From Raineya sp964654605 (GTDB taxonomy: Bacteria > Bacteroidota > Bacteroidia > Cytophagales > Thermonemataceae), in assembly GCA_964654605.1 (NCBI GenBank), contig CAZZLW010000093.1:1-64000 (forward strand): a stretch of 64,000 nt of DNA, read 5' to 3'. Positions 27,881-35,485 of this stretch are shown piece by piece; the stretch's first letter is position 1; each line of letters begins with the position of its first letter. The notes beneath the pieces were generated by a model. It saw nothing but the letters and a program-made list of their open reading frames with translations, was not told the origin of the DNA and made no database searches. The position numbers and the translations under genes were made by a program.

Positions 27881-29074
27881 ATGAAAAGAATAGGTATTTT
27901 CTGCTTGGCTTTGCTTGCCAGCATCGTATGCTTAACAAAATCTTTTGCACAAGGTTCGCCAACTACGGGTCAGATATTTGATTCGCTTCGCCGTCCTATT
28001 ACTACGGCAGTGCCTTTTCTGCTTATTCCTTCTGATGCTCGTGCCGCAGGTATGGGTGATGTAGGAGTAGCCACTTCGCCTGATGCTTTTGCTACGCACT
28101 GGAATCCTGCTAAACTTGCTTTTGTTGATAAGGAGTATGGAGTTGCCTTGTCTTATACGCCCTGGTTGCGTCAGCTTGTCAATGATATGGCAATTTCACA
28201 TCTAGCGGGCTATTACAAATTTTCGGACAAAGAAGCTGTATCTTTGGGAATGACCTACTTTGATATGGGCGATATAAATTTTACAGATAACTTTGGTAAC
28301 CCAATGGGAGATTATCGCCCTCGTGAGTTTTCCATTCGTTCTCATTACTCTCGCAAACTTACCGAAAATTTGAGCTTATCTATTGGAGCGTTTTGGGTGC
28401 ATAGTAATATTGCTAACCTCTTTTTCACGGGCAATGGTGCCACAGGACAAGCCAAGCCGGGTAATTCGGGAGGCGTGGATATTGGGGCTTTCTACCAAAA
28501 ACAAGGTTTAAATTTATCAGGTACAGAATTTGATTTTGCTGTGGGAGCCGCTATCACAAACTTGGGAGCAAAAATCTCTTATACAGGGGATAACCAAAGA
28601 GATTTTCTACCTACCAACTTACGTTTGGGAGGTTCGGGTACGCTCAAATTAGATGAACTCAACAAAATTACTGCCGCTTTGGATTTGAATAAACTTATGG
28701 TGCCTACTCCTTCGCCCAATCGCTTGCCTCGTGATATAGGACTTCTAAGTGGTCTGTTTTCCTCTTTTGGCGATGCTCCCGATGGTATCAGAGAAGAGCT
28801 ACAAGAGTTTATGATGAACTTTGGGGCAGAATACGTGTATAACGATATGTTTATGGGACGCTTGGGACTTGCAATGGAACACAAAAATAAAGGTGATAGA
28901 AAGTATGCTACTATTGGCTTGGGAGCAAGATACAATGTTTTCGGTTTAGATGTAGCCTATATGATACCTTTCAAACGTACTAATCCGCTTACTGATACTT
29001 TCCGTGTAACTCTGATGGTAAATTTTGGCGGAAAGGATAAAACTTCTGCTCCACCTCCTGCTGAAAATGAATAA
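27881..29074 (+). CDS. porV: Type IX secretion system outer-membrane protein PorV
   Basis: 397 residues, FadL-like beta-barrel with a signal peptide (ends KSFAQ). Family landmarks: VPFLLIPSDARAAGMGDVGV, TSPDAFATHWNPAKLAF, and the C-terminal barrel ending VTLMVNFGGKDK. PorV collects cargo from the SprA translocon and hands it to PorU. Encoded directly after porU and followed by a clear terminator. Confidence 0.95.
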   Translation: MKRIGIFCLALLASIVCLTKSFAQGSPTTGQIFDSLRRPITTAVPFLLIPSDARAAGMGDVGVATSPDAFATHWNPAKLAFVDKEYGVALSYTPWLRQLVNDMAISHLAGYYKFSDKEAVSLGMTYFDMGDINFTDNFGNPMGDYRPREFSIRSHYSRKLTENLSLSIGAFWVHSNIANLFFTGNGATGQAKPGNSGGVDIGAFYQKQGLNLSGTEFDFAVGAAITNLGAKISYTGDNQRDFLPTNLRLGGSGTLKLDELNKITAALDLNKLMVPTPSPNRLPRDIGLLSGLFSSFGDAPDGIREELQEFMMNFGAEYVYNDMFMGRLGLAMEHKNKGDRKYATIGLGARYNVFGLDVAYMIPFKRTNPLTDTFRVTLMVNFGGKDKTSAPPPAENE

Positions 29075-29093
29075 ACATTTTGTCATTCAAACA

Positions 29094-29127
29094 AAAAGCC
29101 TTGAAGCCCTTACTTCAAGGTTTTTTG
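29094..29127 (+). terminator. Terminator after porV
   Basis: CCTTGAAG (29099-29106) pairs with CTTCAAGG (29113-29120), followed by TTTTTTG. Confidence 0.9.
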
Positions 29128-29129
29128 TT

Positions 29130-29160
29130 TTTGGATTGTTTTGAAAAAAAACTAAATTTG
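29130..29160 (+). promoter_or_regulatory. Promoter of efp
   Basis: TTTG at 29130-29133 and TAAATTTG at 29153-29160, 19 nt apart; ATG at 29182. Confidence 0.65.
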
Positions 29161-29181
29161 CACCCAAAAATTAAAAACCTT

Positions 29182-29745
29182 ATGGCAAAAGCATCAGATG
29201 TATCTCGTGGAAATTTTATTCGCTTCAATGGCGAAATTATGCAAGTAATAGAGTTAGAACATCGCACTCCGGGTAACTTGCGAGCTTTTTATCAGATGAA
29301 AATGCGAAATGTTAAGAATGGTAAACTTGCTGAAAATCGTTTTCGTCCTGATGAAACCGTAGATATTGTAAGGGTAGAGGTGAAGGAAATGATGTATTCG
29401 TACCGTGATGGAGAAAATTTGGTATGTATGGATAATGAAACCTATGACCAAGTCTATATTCCTGAGGTTGCATTTGGCGAAGGCATACAATTTTTGAAAG
29501 AGGGTGCTACGGTGAAGGTGAGTTTTGATGACACCAATACCCCTATTTTGGTAGAATTACCCGCTTCGGTAGAGCTTTTAGTAACTTATACCGAACCGGG
29601 TGTAAAGGGCGATACTGCTACCAAAACACTCAAACCTGCCACTTTGGAAACAGGGGCAACCATTAGCGTTCCTTTGTTTGTGAATGAAGGCGAACTTATC
29701 CGTGTGAATACACTCACAGGTGAGTATATGGAGAGGGTAAAGTAG
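29182..29745 (+). CDS. efp: Elongation factor P
   Basis: 187 residues from the ATG at 29182, the normal length. KOW-like domain 1 followed by two OB domains, ending GEYMERVK. EF-P rescues ribosomes stalled at polyproline. The loop that enters the peptidyl-transferase centre reads HRTPGNLRAFYQ, so the residue at the modification position (34) is Arg rather than the Lys of E. coli-type EF-P. This implies a different or absent modification; no modification gene is nearby. Confidence 0.95.
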   Translation: MAKASDVSRGNFIRFNGEIMQVIELEHRTPGNLRAFYQMKMRNVKNGKLAENRFRPDETVDIVRVEVKEMMYSYRDGENLVCMDNETYDQVYIPEVAFGEGIQFLKEGATVKVSFDDTNTPILVELPASVELLVTYTEPGVKGDTATKTLKPATLETGATISVPLFVNEGELIRVNTLTGEYMERVK

Positions 29746-29767
29746 TCATTTAGCTTTATACCAATAA

Positions 29768-29805
29768 AAGTCCTTGAAAACATCATTCAAGGACTTGTGT
29801 GTTTT
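29768..29805 (+). terminator. Terminator after efp
   Basis: AAGTCCTTGAA (29768-29778) pairs perfectly with TTCAAGGACTT (29786-29796), followed by GTGTGTTTT. Confidence 0.85.
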
Positions 29806-29807
29806 AG

Positions 29808-30051
29808 TAGTCCCTTAAAAACTATCAAATGTTAATGGATAGATATGCTCAAAATGGTAAAAAATATGGTAGAAATTAGCAAGAAATTTAGTATATTTGC
29901 AAAAAACCTAGCCAAAATATGTTAGGCAAACGTTGGAAACCCTGTAAGGTTTACAAAAACTTACAAGATTAAGTCTCTTTTCGTTCAAAAATTTTCACTT
30001 TTTCCCAAAATTTTTTTCAATCTAAATTCAAAACTACTTTTTAAGGGACTA
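29808..30051. repeat. 14-bp perfect inverted repeats around a 216-nt non-coding core
   Basis: TAGTCCCTTAAAAA at 29808-29821 is mirrored by TTTTTAAGGGACTA at 30038-30051. The core holds no gene; it includes a -7-like TATATTTG near 29893 and a TGTAAGGTTTACAAAAACTTACA stretch that could fold. The shape resembles a miniature inverted-repeat element but no second full copy is in the window. Confidence 0.4.
29892..29969 (+). repeat. Intergenic repeat copy 1 (related to 30,856-30,930)
   Basis: Shares an ordered set of blocks with the segment after the lipoprotein gene: TTTGC, AAAAACCT, AAATATGTTAGGCAAACGTT versus AAATATGTTTAGCAAAAGTT, and a final CAAGAT. Identity is roughly 70 percent by eye. Confidence 0.45.
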
Positions 30052-30069
30052 ATAAATGATTTCTGTAAA

Positions 30070-30834
30070 ATGTCAAAGTTTTGGATTAACATTTTAGGTA
30101 TTGTATCGCTTCTTTTTGGTTGTAAGGACAATCGCTATAAGGTGATTGCTTCCTATAAAGATGGCAAGGACATACTTGAATTTAAATTGTATTCTGAAAC
30201 CTCTTGGGGAGTTAAGTATGAGGCGATAATGTGTTTTTTCAATAAAAGGCGGGTAGATTACTTGGGATTTTTGAAAGGTATAGAGGGGGGATATGCCAAA
30301 ACATTTCCTGTTCAGGAAAAACACCGTCTTTTAATTAAAAAGTACATAAAAATAAAGCATTCGGCTGATACCAAAGGGCTTATACCTTGGTTTATTTGGG
30401 TAACCCCAGATGACTTCAAAGAATTTGAATATGAGAAAATTGCTCACCTTATTAGCACCAACAGCGATGATATACTGCAAAAGTTCGTAGATTCCGGCGA
30501 AAATAATTACATCGGTACAGTTGCTTATTTTGACTTTGATCAGCTAAAACCTGATACATTCCTGCTGAAAAAGCCTGATTTTTTAGGTGTTGTACAGATT
30601 ATTCCACAAGGTTTGGTAAGTTTTGATAAAGAGGAGGGGTCAAGAAAAATTGGTACTATGATTGGGAAACTGGACAGGACAGGAAAAATTCTAATTATGG
30701 ATCCTAATTTTAACTTTTCAGGAGATTTCATCAACCCAGATGAGGTATTACTGGCAAAAAACAATAAAGGACAAATGCTAAAAGATTGTTTCATCATAGA
30801 ATTTGAATCTCCCAATCCCAATAATCAAAACTAA
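30070..30834 (+). CDS. Putative lipoprotein of unknown function
   Basis: 254 residues. A short hydrophobic N terminus ends in SLLFGC, a lipobox, so the mature protein would begin at Cys18 and be lipid-anchored. The rest is a mixed alpha/beta soluble protein with no motif I recognise (IPWFIWVTPDDFKEFEYE, DFDQLKPDTFLLKKPDFLG). It is the first gene of the accessory strip and is flanked by related intergenic repeats, which suggests arrival as a cassette. No operon partner. Confidence 0.55.
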   Translation: MSKFWINILGIVSLLFGCKDNRYKVIASYKDGKDILEFKLYSETSWGVKYEAIMCFFNKRRVDYLGFLKGIEGGYAKTFPVQEKHRLLIKKYIKIKHSADTKGLIPWFIWVTPDDFKEFEYEKIAHLISTNSDDILQKFVDSGENNYIGTVAYFDFDQLKPDTFLLKKPDFLGVVQIIPQGLVSFDKEEGSRKIGTMIGKLDRTGKILIMDPNFNFSGDFINPDEVLLAKNNKGQMLKDCFIIEFESPNPNNQN

Positions 30835-30855
30835 TTATTTCCGACTTTTGCAACA

Positions 30856-30930
30856 ACTTTGCTAAAAACCTTTCAAAAATATGTTTAGCAAAAGTTAGAA
30901 GCCATAGGCATTTCCGCTTACTTGCAAGAT
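30856..30930 (+). repeat. Intergenic repeat copy 2
   Basis: Degenerate direct copy of 29,892-29,969. The stretch 30,835-31,127 otherwise contains no convincing gene; an open frame from 30,922 has no recognisable protein character. Confidence 0.45.
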
Positions 30931-31127
30931 ATTTTCACTTCTCTGCTTTGCTTGGATAGTAGCGAAGGGTTTCAAACAAATATAAGCTATTGTACCCCAA
31001 GACGTTTGCTTACGCTTGGCTTCAATCCGTTTTCAAGAAACTACTTACACTATTGCCGAAATTCGGGCAAGTGTAAAAAGTGCTTATACCAAAAACTTAC
31101 ACGAACACGGAAAATATACTTGGAACT

Positions 31128-31572
31128 ATGGCAAAAGAAAAGAATGATATTTTTAGCCTTACCGAAAGGTATCTTACCGAAAAATACGACTTACGGCGAA
31201 ATACCATTACTTTTGAGGTTGAAATAAGTCTTAAAGGCGAAAATAAATTTGAAGTGATAAGTTTTGAGGATATTTTCAAAGAATTAAGAGTTGCGGGGAT
31301 AAATATCCGTGAAAACTTCTTGAAAATCATTTTGAAAAGCAGTTTTGTTCCTGATTTTAACCCTTTTTTGAGCTACTTTGAAAGTTTGCATTTTCCTGAA
31401 AAAGACTACATAAAAGACTTATGTGGTTTTTTAGAGGTAGAAACTGAACCAAAAGAGTTTTACAATTCTTTTAGGCAAAGCCCTTCAAAGCCTTAAATAT
31501 GTAAGAAGTTCCAAACGCATTGAAAGGTGTAAATTTACGAAATACGGCTACTACATAATTTTCAACAAATAG
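31128..31572 (+). pseudogene. Internally deleted VirE/primase-helicase-type mobile element protein
   Basis: From the ATG at 31128, MAKEKNDIFSLTERYLTEKYDLRRN, EVISFEDIFKELRVAGI, FVPDFNPFLSYFESL follow the N-terminal region of Bacteroidota VirE/DUF3874-type replication proteins, which are normally several hundred residues. After FLEVETEPKEFYNSF the frame closes at 31496. In the +1 frame the DNA continues with LGKALQSLKYVRSSKRIERC, KFTKYGYYIIFNK and a stop at 31572, which resembles the C-terminal end of the same family. The ATPase core is missing. It is best read as a deletion plus frameshift relic of an integrated element. Confidence 0.6.
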
Positions 31573-31581
31573 ACAAAAATA

Positions 31582-31612
31582 AAAAAAGTGCAATTTTCAA
31601 GAACACTTTTTT
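31582..31612 (+). terminator. Terminator candidate after the relic
   Basis: AAAAAAGTG and CACTTTTTT form a 9-bp stem with a 13-nt loop and a T-rich end. Confidence 0.5.
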
Positions 31613-31679
31613 ATTGATTTTTTCAAAAAAATGAAGAATCTCAAAACTTTCTTACTTTTGTACAAAAAAAATAAATCTT

Positions 31680-32105
31680 ATGGGTTACGATTTGCAAGGT
31701 ATAGGAATGGCACGTCCTGCCGTTTCTCATCAGCAGTTTGCAAGAAACATTGTCATAAATTTTTACTTGCTTACAAAGTTTGAAAGGATTGAGGCTTTCC
31801 AGGAAGGCACGGCAAACAATAAGCCTACTTGCGAAAAAGTCCCTGATGTTACTTTTGTAGATATTGAAACTGAAAAAGTTTTGGTTTCGGTGGAAATAGA
31901 AAAGATTTGGAGCAGTGAAACCATTTGGAAAATTAAGGAGAGTTTAATAGGTAGGTATAAACATCAAGAAGTTTTTTTGTACAATTACCGAAAAAATCTT
32001 TGGCGAAAATACTATAAAAAAGGTAAAGAAATTTTATTTGCTGAAACTGCTTACAGCGATATTTTGCAAATAAATTTGACTGATTTATTGGTATTAAATA
32101 AGTGA
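31680..32105 (+). CDS. Small protein with a possible PD-(D/E)XK nuclease-like core
   Basis: 141 residues. The centre reads VPDVTFVDIETEKVLVSVEIEK: a PD pair, then an ExK after a hydrophobic strand, the arrangement of Uma2-like and related PD-(D/E)XK proteins. The rest (IWKIKESLIGRYKHQEVFLYNY) fits an alpha/beta fold. A -7 element TACTTTTG lies at 31653-31660. No partner methylase or toxin is adjacent. The region 32,106-32,288 behind it encodes only a 38-residue open fragment ending EFLKIIEKIE, perhaps another relic. Confidence 0.4.
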   Translation: MGYDLQGIGMARPAVSHQQFARNIVINFYLLTKFERIEAFQEGTANNKPTCEKVPDVTFVDIETEKVLVSVEIEKIWSSETIWKIKESLIGRYKHQEVFLYNYRKNLWRKYYKKGKEILFAETAYSDILQINLTDLLVLNK

Positions 32106-32288
32106 TTTCAGGCTGATTTTCGGCTGATTTTTCGGGTAAGCGATAATGTAAAAAATCGCTCCACACGTCAAAACAGAGGTTTTCCTCATGTAAAAGAGAA
32201 AAAAGGCATATTCGTTAGTTATAGCTTTGATGAATTTCTAAAAATTATTGAAAAAATTGAATAGTTTTGTCAAAAATTACGTTTGGGT

Positions 32289-33047
32289 ATGGATTTTAAG
32301 AGGGTTCATTCGTTAATGCAGGAATACAAAAGGCTTTCCAAAAATTTTATAGATGTGGAAAAATACAGCTACTATGCGATTACACATCACTCTACAAGCA
32401 TAGAAGGAAGCACGCTTAAAGAGAAAGAGGTTATCAACTTGTTGGAGTATGGAATGGGTAGTAAAAAGCCTTTTGAACATCAACTAATGGTATCTGACCA
32501 CCACAAAGCCTTAATGTTCGTTTTAGAAACCGCCAAAGAAAAAAAGCCAATCACGGTAGATTTCATACAGCAAATCAATGCCAAAGTAATGCAAAATACA
32601 GGAAAAACTTATTTTACGGCATTAGGCGATTTTGATAGTAGCAAAGGCGAATTACGGTTATTTTCGGTCAGGGCTGGCAATAGAACTTTCCCTGACTACA
32701 AAAAGCTACCTAAATTGCTGAAAGATTTTTGTGAGCAAACAAGTCAAGAGCTAAAAAAGGCAAGAAGCACAGAAAAAAAATTGTTGCTTTCTTTCAAAGC
32801 ACATTTTGATTTTGTGAGCATACACCCTTTTGCCGATGGCAACGGCAGAACCTCTCGCCTGCTGATGAACTACATACAAGCCTATTTCAATTTGCCTTTG
32901 TCTATTGTTTTTTTAGAAAACCGAATGGAATACATTGAGGCTTTGGAAAAAAGCCGAAAAGATGATGAGCTTACACCTCTCTATGAATTTATGTTGCGTC
33001 AGTATGAAAAGTTTTTGAGAAAGGAAATTAAGTTGCTGAAATCTTGA
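32289..33047 (+). CDS. Fic-domain protein, self-inhibited class II type
   Basis: 252 residues from the ATG at 32289 (a TTG two codons earlier is also possible). The complete Fic motif HPFADGNGRTSRLLMN is present, so AMP transfer to a target hydroxyl is expected. The N-terminal inhibitory helix carries STSIEGST, matching [S/T]xxxE[G/N], with the glutamate that blocks ATP; this makes it class II, regulated in cis. No separate antitoxin is visible. It lies in the accessory strip directly before the convergent HTH gene. Target unknown. Confidence 0.9.
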   Translation: MDFKRVHSLMQEYKRLSKNFIDVEKYSYYAITHHSTSIEGSTLKEKEVINLLEYGMGSKKPFEHQLMVSDHHKALMFVLETAKEKKPITVDFIQQINAKVMQNTGKTYFTALGDFDSSKGELRLFSVRAGNRTFPDYKKLPKLLKDFCEQTSQELKKARSTEKKLLLSFKAHFDFVSIHPFADGNGRTSRLLMNYIQAYFNLPLSIVFLENRMEYIEALEKSRKDDELTPLYEFMLRQYEKFLRKEIKLLKS

Positions 33048-33251
33048 CTACTCAAACAAACTTTCTACAAATCTTTCTACTTCTTTTTCTTCATAACCAA
33101 GATTATAGAGTATAAATCTTGCGTCTGAAGACATTAGTGTTTTAGATTTTATCAAATATTTCTTTTCTTTTGGCAAAAAAGCCCTCATTCTTCTATACAA
33201 AGTAGACCTACTCATTTTTATTCTTTCACACAATTGCGATTTTGTTATCAT
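33048..33251 (-). CDS. Small helix-turn-helix protein
   Basis: 67 residues from the ATG at 33251; an open extension to 33299 is possible. MITKSQLCERIKMSRSTLYRRMRAF is a clear helix-turn-helix, the rest is a basic then acidic helix. It abuts the Fic gene tail-to-tail and faces away from the 10-bp repeat array and the promoter of element A. By position it is the obvious candidate repressor or replication regulator of that element; this is inference. Confidence 0.6.
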   Translation of the reverse strand: MITKSQLCERIKMSRSTLYRRMRAFLPKEKKYLIKSKTLMSSDARFILYNLGYEEKEVERFVESLFE

Positions 33252-33310
33252 ATCAAGTATTTTTTTACCAAAAATACTAAAAAATGCTTGTTTGTGCAAA
33301 TTTGTGTTAC

Positions 33311-33422
33311 ATCAAATTCGCTAAAATTCAATAATTTTGGTTCAAATTCGTTCAAGTTTGTTTTTTAATTTGCACAAATTAGTACAAATTAGTTCAAATG
33401 TATTCAAATTCATTTAAGTTCG
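33311..33422. repeat. Iteron-like array of 10-bp units (consensus TTCAAATTCG)
   Basis: Units in exact 10-bp register at 33311 (ATCAAATTCG), 33321, 33341 (TTCAAATTCG) and 33351 (TTCAAGTTTG), then after a short T-rich break at 33373 (CACAAATTAG), 33383 (TACAAATTAG), 33393 (TTCAAATGTA), 33403 (TTCAAATTCA) and 33413 (TTTAAGTTCG). One unit per helical turn means all face the same side of DNA, as in replication iterons or a cooperative operator. It lies between the HTH gene and the first gene of element A. Confidence 0.7.
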
Positions 33423-33424
33423 TT

Positions 33425-33472
33425 TTCAAAAATACGCTCTATTGCCTTCAAAAACACGCTTTTGTAGCTTTG
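33425..33472 (+). promoter_or_regulatory. Promoter of element A with embedded direct-repeat operator
   Basis: TTG at 33442-33444 and TAGCTTTG at 33465-33472 are about 20 nt apart, matching the Bacteroidota consensus. A 14-nt direct repeat TTCAAAAAYACGCT at 33425-33438 and 33447-33460, 22 bp apart, overlaps it; the second copy lies between the two promoter elements, a normal place for a repressor site. Confidence 0.6.
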
Positions 33473-33516
33473 TGATGAGCTTATTACTCAAATTTTATTT
33501 CCAAAATTGTGTGTTT

Positions 33517-34038
33517 GTGAAGGACGGAACAATTAAAATAGCGACATTATTCACGGGTATTGGTATAATTGGGTGGAGTTCGTATTTACTTGCCCTTAAA
33601 CGAGCCGCCAGCAATATACAGATTGAAACAAATCTAAATGTAGATGCTTCATTTGAGGGCTTACAAATCCATTCAGACCCTATCATAAAAAACCCTACTC
33701 GTTTCAGCTTTGAAATTTCACACCCTTTCGTAAATCTTTTACTCAAAAAATCTGACGGCAAGACTACTTCTATTGGTAGTAGCAACCCACGTAATCAGTT
33801 TTATACTATCCCCAGTGCGGGTTCTGTTTCGCTTGATAGAATTACTATCAATGTAAATTGGCGAAACTTACCTATACTTTTGCAAGAAGCACGCAAGGGT
33901 AAGATTGAAATAGTTACGGAAACAATGCTGAACGTAACGTTACAAAAACTTTTTAATATGCGTTTGCCCATAACCGATAAACAAACGCATAGCATAGACA
34001 CAAGTAAAATATCACATTGGCTCACGTCAATTTTTTAG
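33517..34038 (+). CDS. LEA2-like membrane-anchored protein, first gene of element A
   Basis: 173 residues from the GTG at 33517; ATG at 33475 is in frame but lies at the predicted transcription start, so GTG is preferred. One membrane helix at residues 5-25 (IATLFTGIGIIGWSSYLLAL) then a beta-rich domain (LQIHSDPIIKNPTRFSFEIS, ITINVNWRNLPI) resembling LEA14/WHy-type sandwich domains, which other Bacteroidota encode as LEA type 2 proteins. Probable virion membrane or structural protein. No catalytic motif. Confidence 0.5.
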   Translation: MKDGTIKIATLFTGIGIIGWSSYLLALKRAASNIQIETNLNVDASFEGLQIHSDPIIKNPTRFSFEISHPFVNLLLKKSDGKTTSIGSSNPRNQFYTIPSAGSVSLDRITINVNWRNLPILLQEARKGKIEIVTETMLNVTLQKLFNMRLPITDKQTHSIDTSKISHWLTSIF

Positions 34039-34042
34039 AAAA

Positions 34043-34990
34043 ATGGAAGCCAAAGGGAAAAGAGCCATTGCAGACGGCAAGGAATACGAAAAATATTTTG
34101 ATGTAGCCCTCGGTACTACCGAAGTGATTGAAAAATACGCCGACCTTTCCGATACGATTGATTTAATGCAAAAAGCAATAGCAGAAAGCATACCGCAAAC
34201 GGCACGTATCAGTAAGGTTTTGAAAGGCAAAGATATTTACGAAACGTGCAAAAATATTTGGCACTTTGTCTATAAGCATATTGCTTACCGCAGAGATGAA
34301 AAGGGTAAAGAGCAAGTCCGTACAGCTTTGCGGACTTGGCAAGATAGGCACAAAGGCGTGGATTGTGATTGTTACACGGTATTTATTTGCTCTATCTTGT
34401 GCAATTTGGGCATAGCCAATAGCTTTCGCATAGCAAAATATAATAAAAATGTAGGTTTTCAGCACGTTTATCCGATAGTGCCTTATGAAAACGCAAGAGG
34501 TTACATTGTAATTGATTGTGTTTTAGATGAATTTGACAAAGAACACCCTTTTATAGAAAAAAAAGATTACAAAATAACTATGGAAAATCTTGGATTTATT
34601 ACCGAAGACCGCAAAGGTTACGATTATGTACCTGACAACGAATTTTTGAACGGCGAAATAGGCGTTGTACCTATATTGGCTGTTGGTGCAGGAATTGCAA
34701 AAGGTGGGGCATTAGCAAACATTTTAAGCAAAGGTAGTGGTATTTTGCAAAATGTAGGTGGAGCTGTTGGGAGTGTAGTACAGAATGTAGGTAAAATTCT
34801 TGGTATTGGCAAAAACAAAGAAGCTGCCGATGAAGCCGAAAGAGTGCTTGCAGAAGCAAAAGGTAGATTGCAAGCTCTCAAAACACAAGTGCCACAAGAA
34901 ATTGAGCAAATGCGTCAAATGGTGGCACAAGCCAAACAGAATTACGAAAACGAGCTTAATCAACTAATGCAAGTCTTAAATTCTATCTAA
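34043..34990 (+). CDS. Transglutaminase-like cysteine protease domain protein
   Basis: 315 residues. A papain-fold transglutaminase core: Cys in GVDCDCYTVFICSIL (about residue 112), His in GFQHVYPIV and Asp in GYIVIDCVLDEF, in the right order. Residues about 210-260 are glycine-rich and hydrophobic (VPILAVGAGIAKGGALANIL, GIGK), able to enter a membrane, and the C-terminal 50 residues are a coiled coil. It could cleave or crosslink virion or cell-wall peptides. Starts 2 nt after the preceding stop and lies 2 nt before the next gene. Confidence 0.65.
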   Translation: MEAKGKRAIADGKEYEKYFDVALGTTEVIEKYADLSDTIDLMQKAIAESIPQTARISKVLKGKDIYETCKNIWHFVYKHIAYRRDEKGKEQVRTALRTWQDRHKGVDCDCYTVFICSILCNLGIANSFRIAKYNKNVGFQHVYPIVPYENARGYIVIDCVLDEFDKEHPFIEKKDYKITMENLGFITEDRKGYDYVPDNEFLNGEIGVVPILAVGAGIAKGGALANILSKGSGILQNVGGAVGSVVQNVGKILGIGKNKEAADEAERVLAEAKGRLQALKTQVPQEIEQMRQMVAQAKQNYENELNQLMQVLNSI

Positions 34991-34992
34991 CT

Positions 34993-35481
34993 ATGACACA
35001 AGATAAGGACGTATTGGAGCTAATAAATGGTTTTGGTGAATTGGATACCTTGGCCTATCAAGAGCAAGATTTAGGTTTTTTGAGAGACATATTTGCCGCA
35101 CACGCTGTACGCAAAGAAAAGGCTGAAAACGAGCTAAAAGCCGTACAAGCAGAGTTTGAAAGCCTTAAAGCAAGTGCCGAAAGGCAAATCAACCAGCTCA
35201 AAGAACAGGCACAAAGAGATGATGCTGATTTTCAAAGACGCAAAGCAGGTTTGGAAAGACAAATAGAAGCCAAAAGACAACAAAAAGCACAAGAGGCTCA
35301 AATGGCTATGGCTCGTACTTCATCTAATACAAGTACAAGTTCAACAACATCTACAAGTGCAAATGCACCCAAGGATAGTGCTAAAAACAACACAATGCTT
35401 TGGGTAGGTTTGGGAGTAGGAGCTGTGGCACTTATTGGTTTAGGTTTATTTGTTTTCCGATCATCAACACAAAAAAAATAA
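34993..35481 (+). CDS. Coiled-coil protein with C-terminal membrane anchor
   Basis: 162 residues. Residues 30-105 are a long charged coiled coil (AENELKAVQAEFESLKAS), then a Ser/Thr-rich linker (about 108-130), then one membrane helix (LWVGLGVGAVALIGLGLFVF) with a short basic tail. Tail-anchored layout repeated in several neighbours. Unknown function; likely a membrane-associated virion protein. Confidence 0.5.
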   Translation: MTQDKDVLELINGFGELDTLAYQEQDLGFLRDIFAAHAVRKEKAENELKAVQAEFESLKASAERQINQLKEQAQRDDADFQRRKAGLERQIEAKRQQKAQEAQMAMARTSSNTSTSSTTSTSANAPKDSAKNNTMLWVGLGVGAVALIGLGLFVFRSSTQKK

Positions 35482-35485
35482 TTGT

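Noticed and set aside
29808..30051. Complete insertion sequence
   Set aside because: The 216-nt core has no transposase or open frame; only a miniature element is possible.
30922..31227. 101-codon frame before the VirE relic
   Set aside because: Low protein character, overlaps the relic in another frame, no promoter or motif.
33311..33422. Possible CRISPR array
   Set aside because: Units are 10 bp with no spacers and no cas genes nearby; it fits iterons or an operator.
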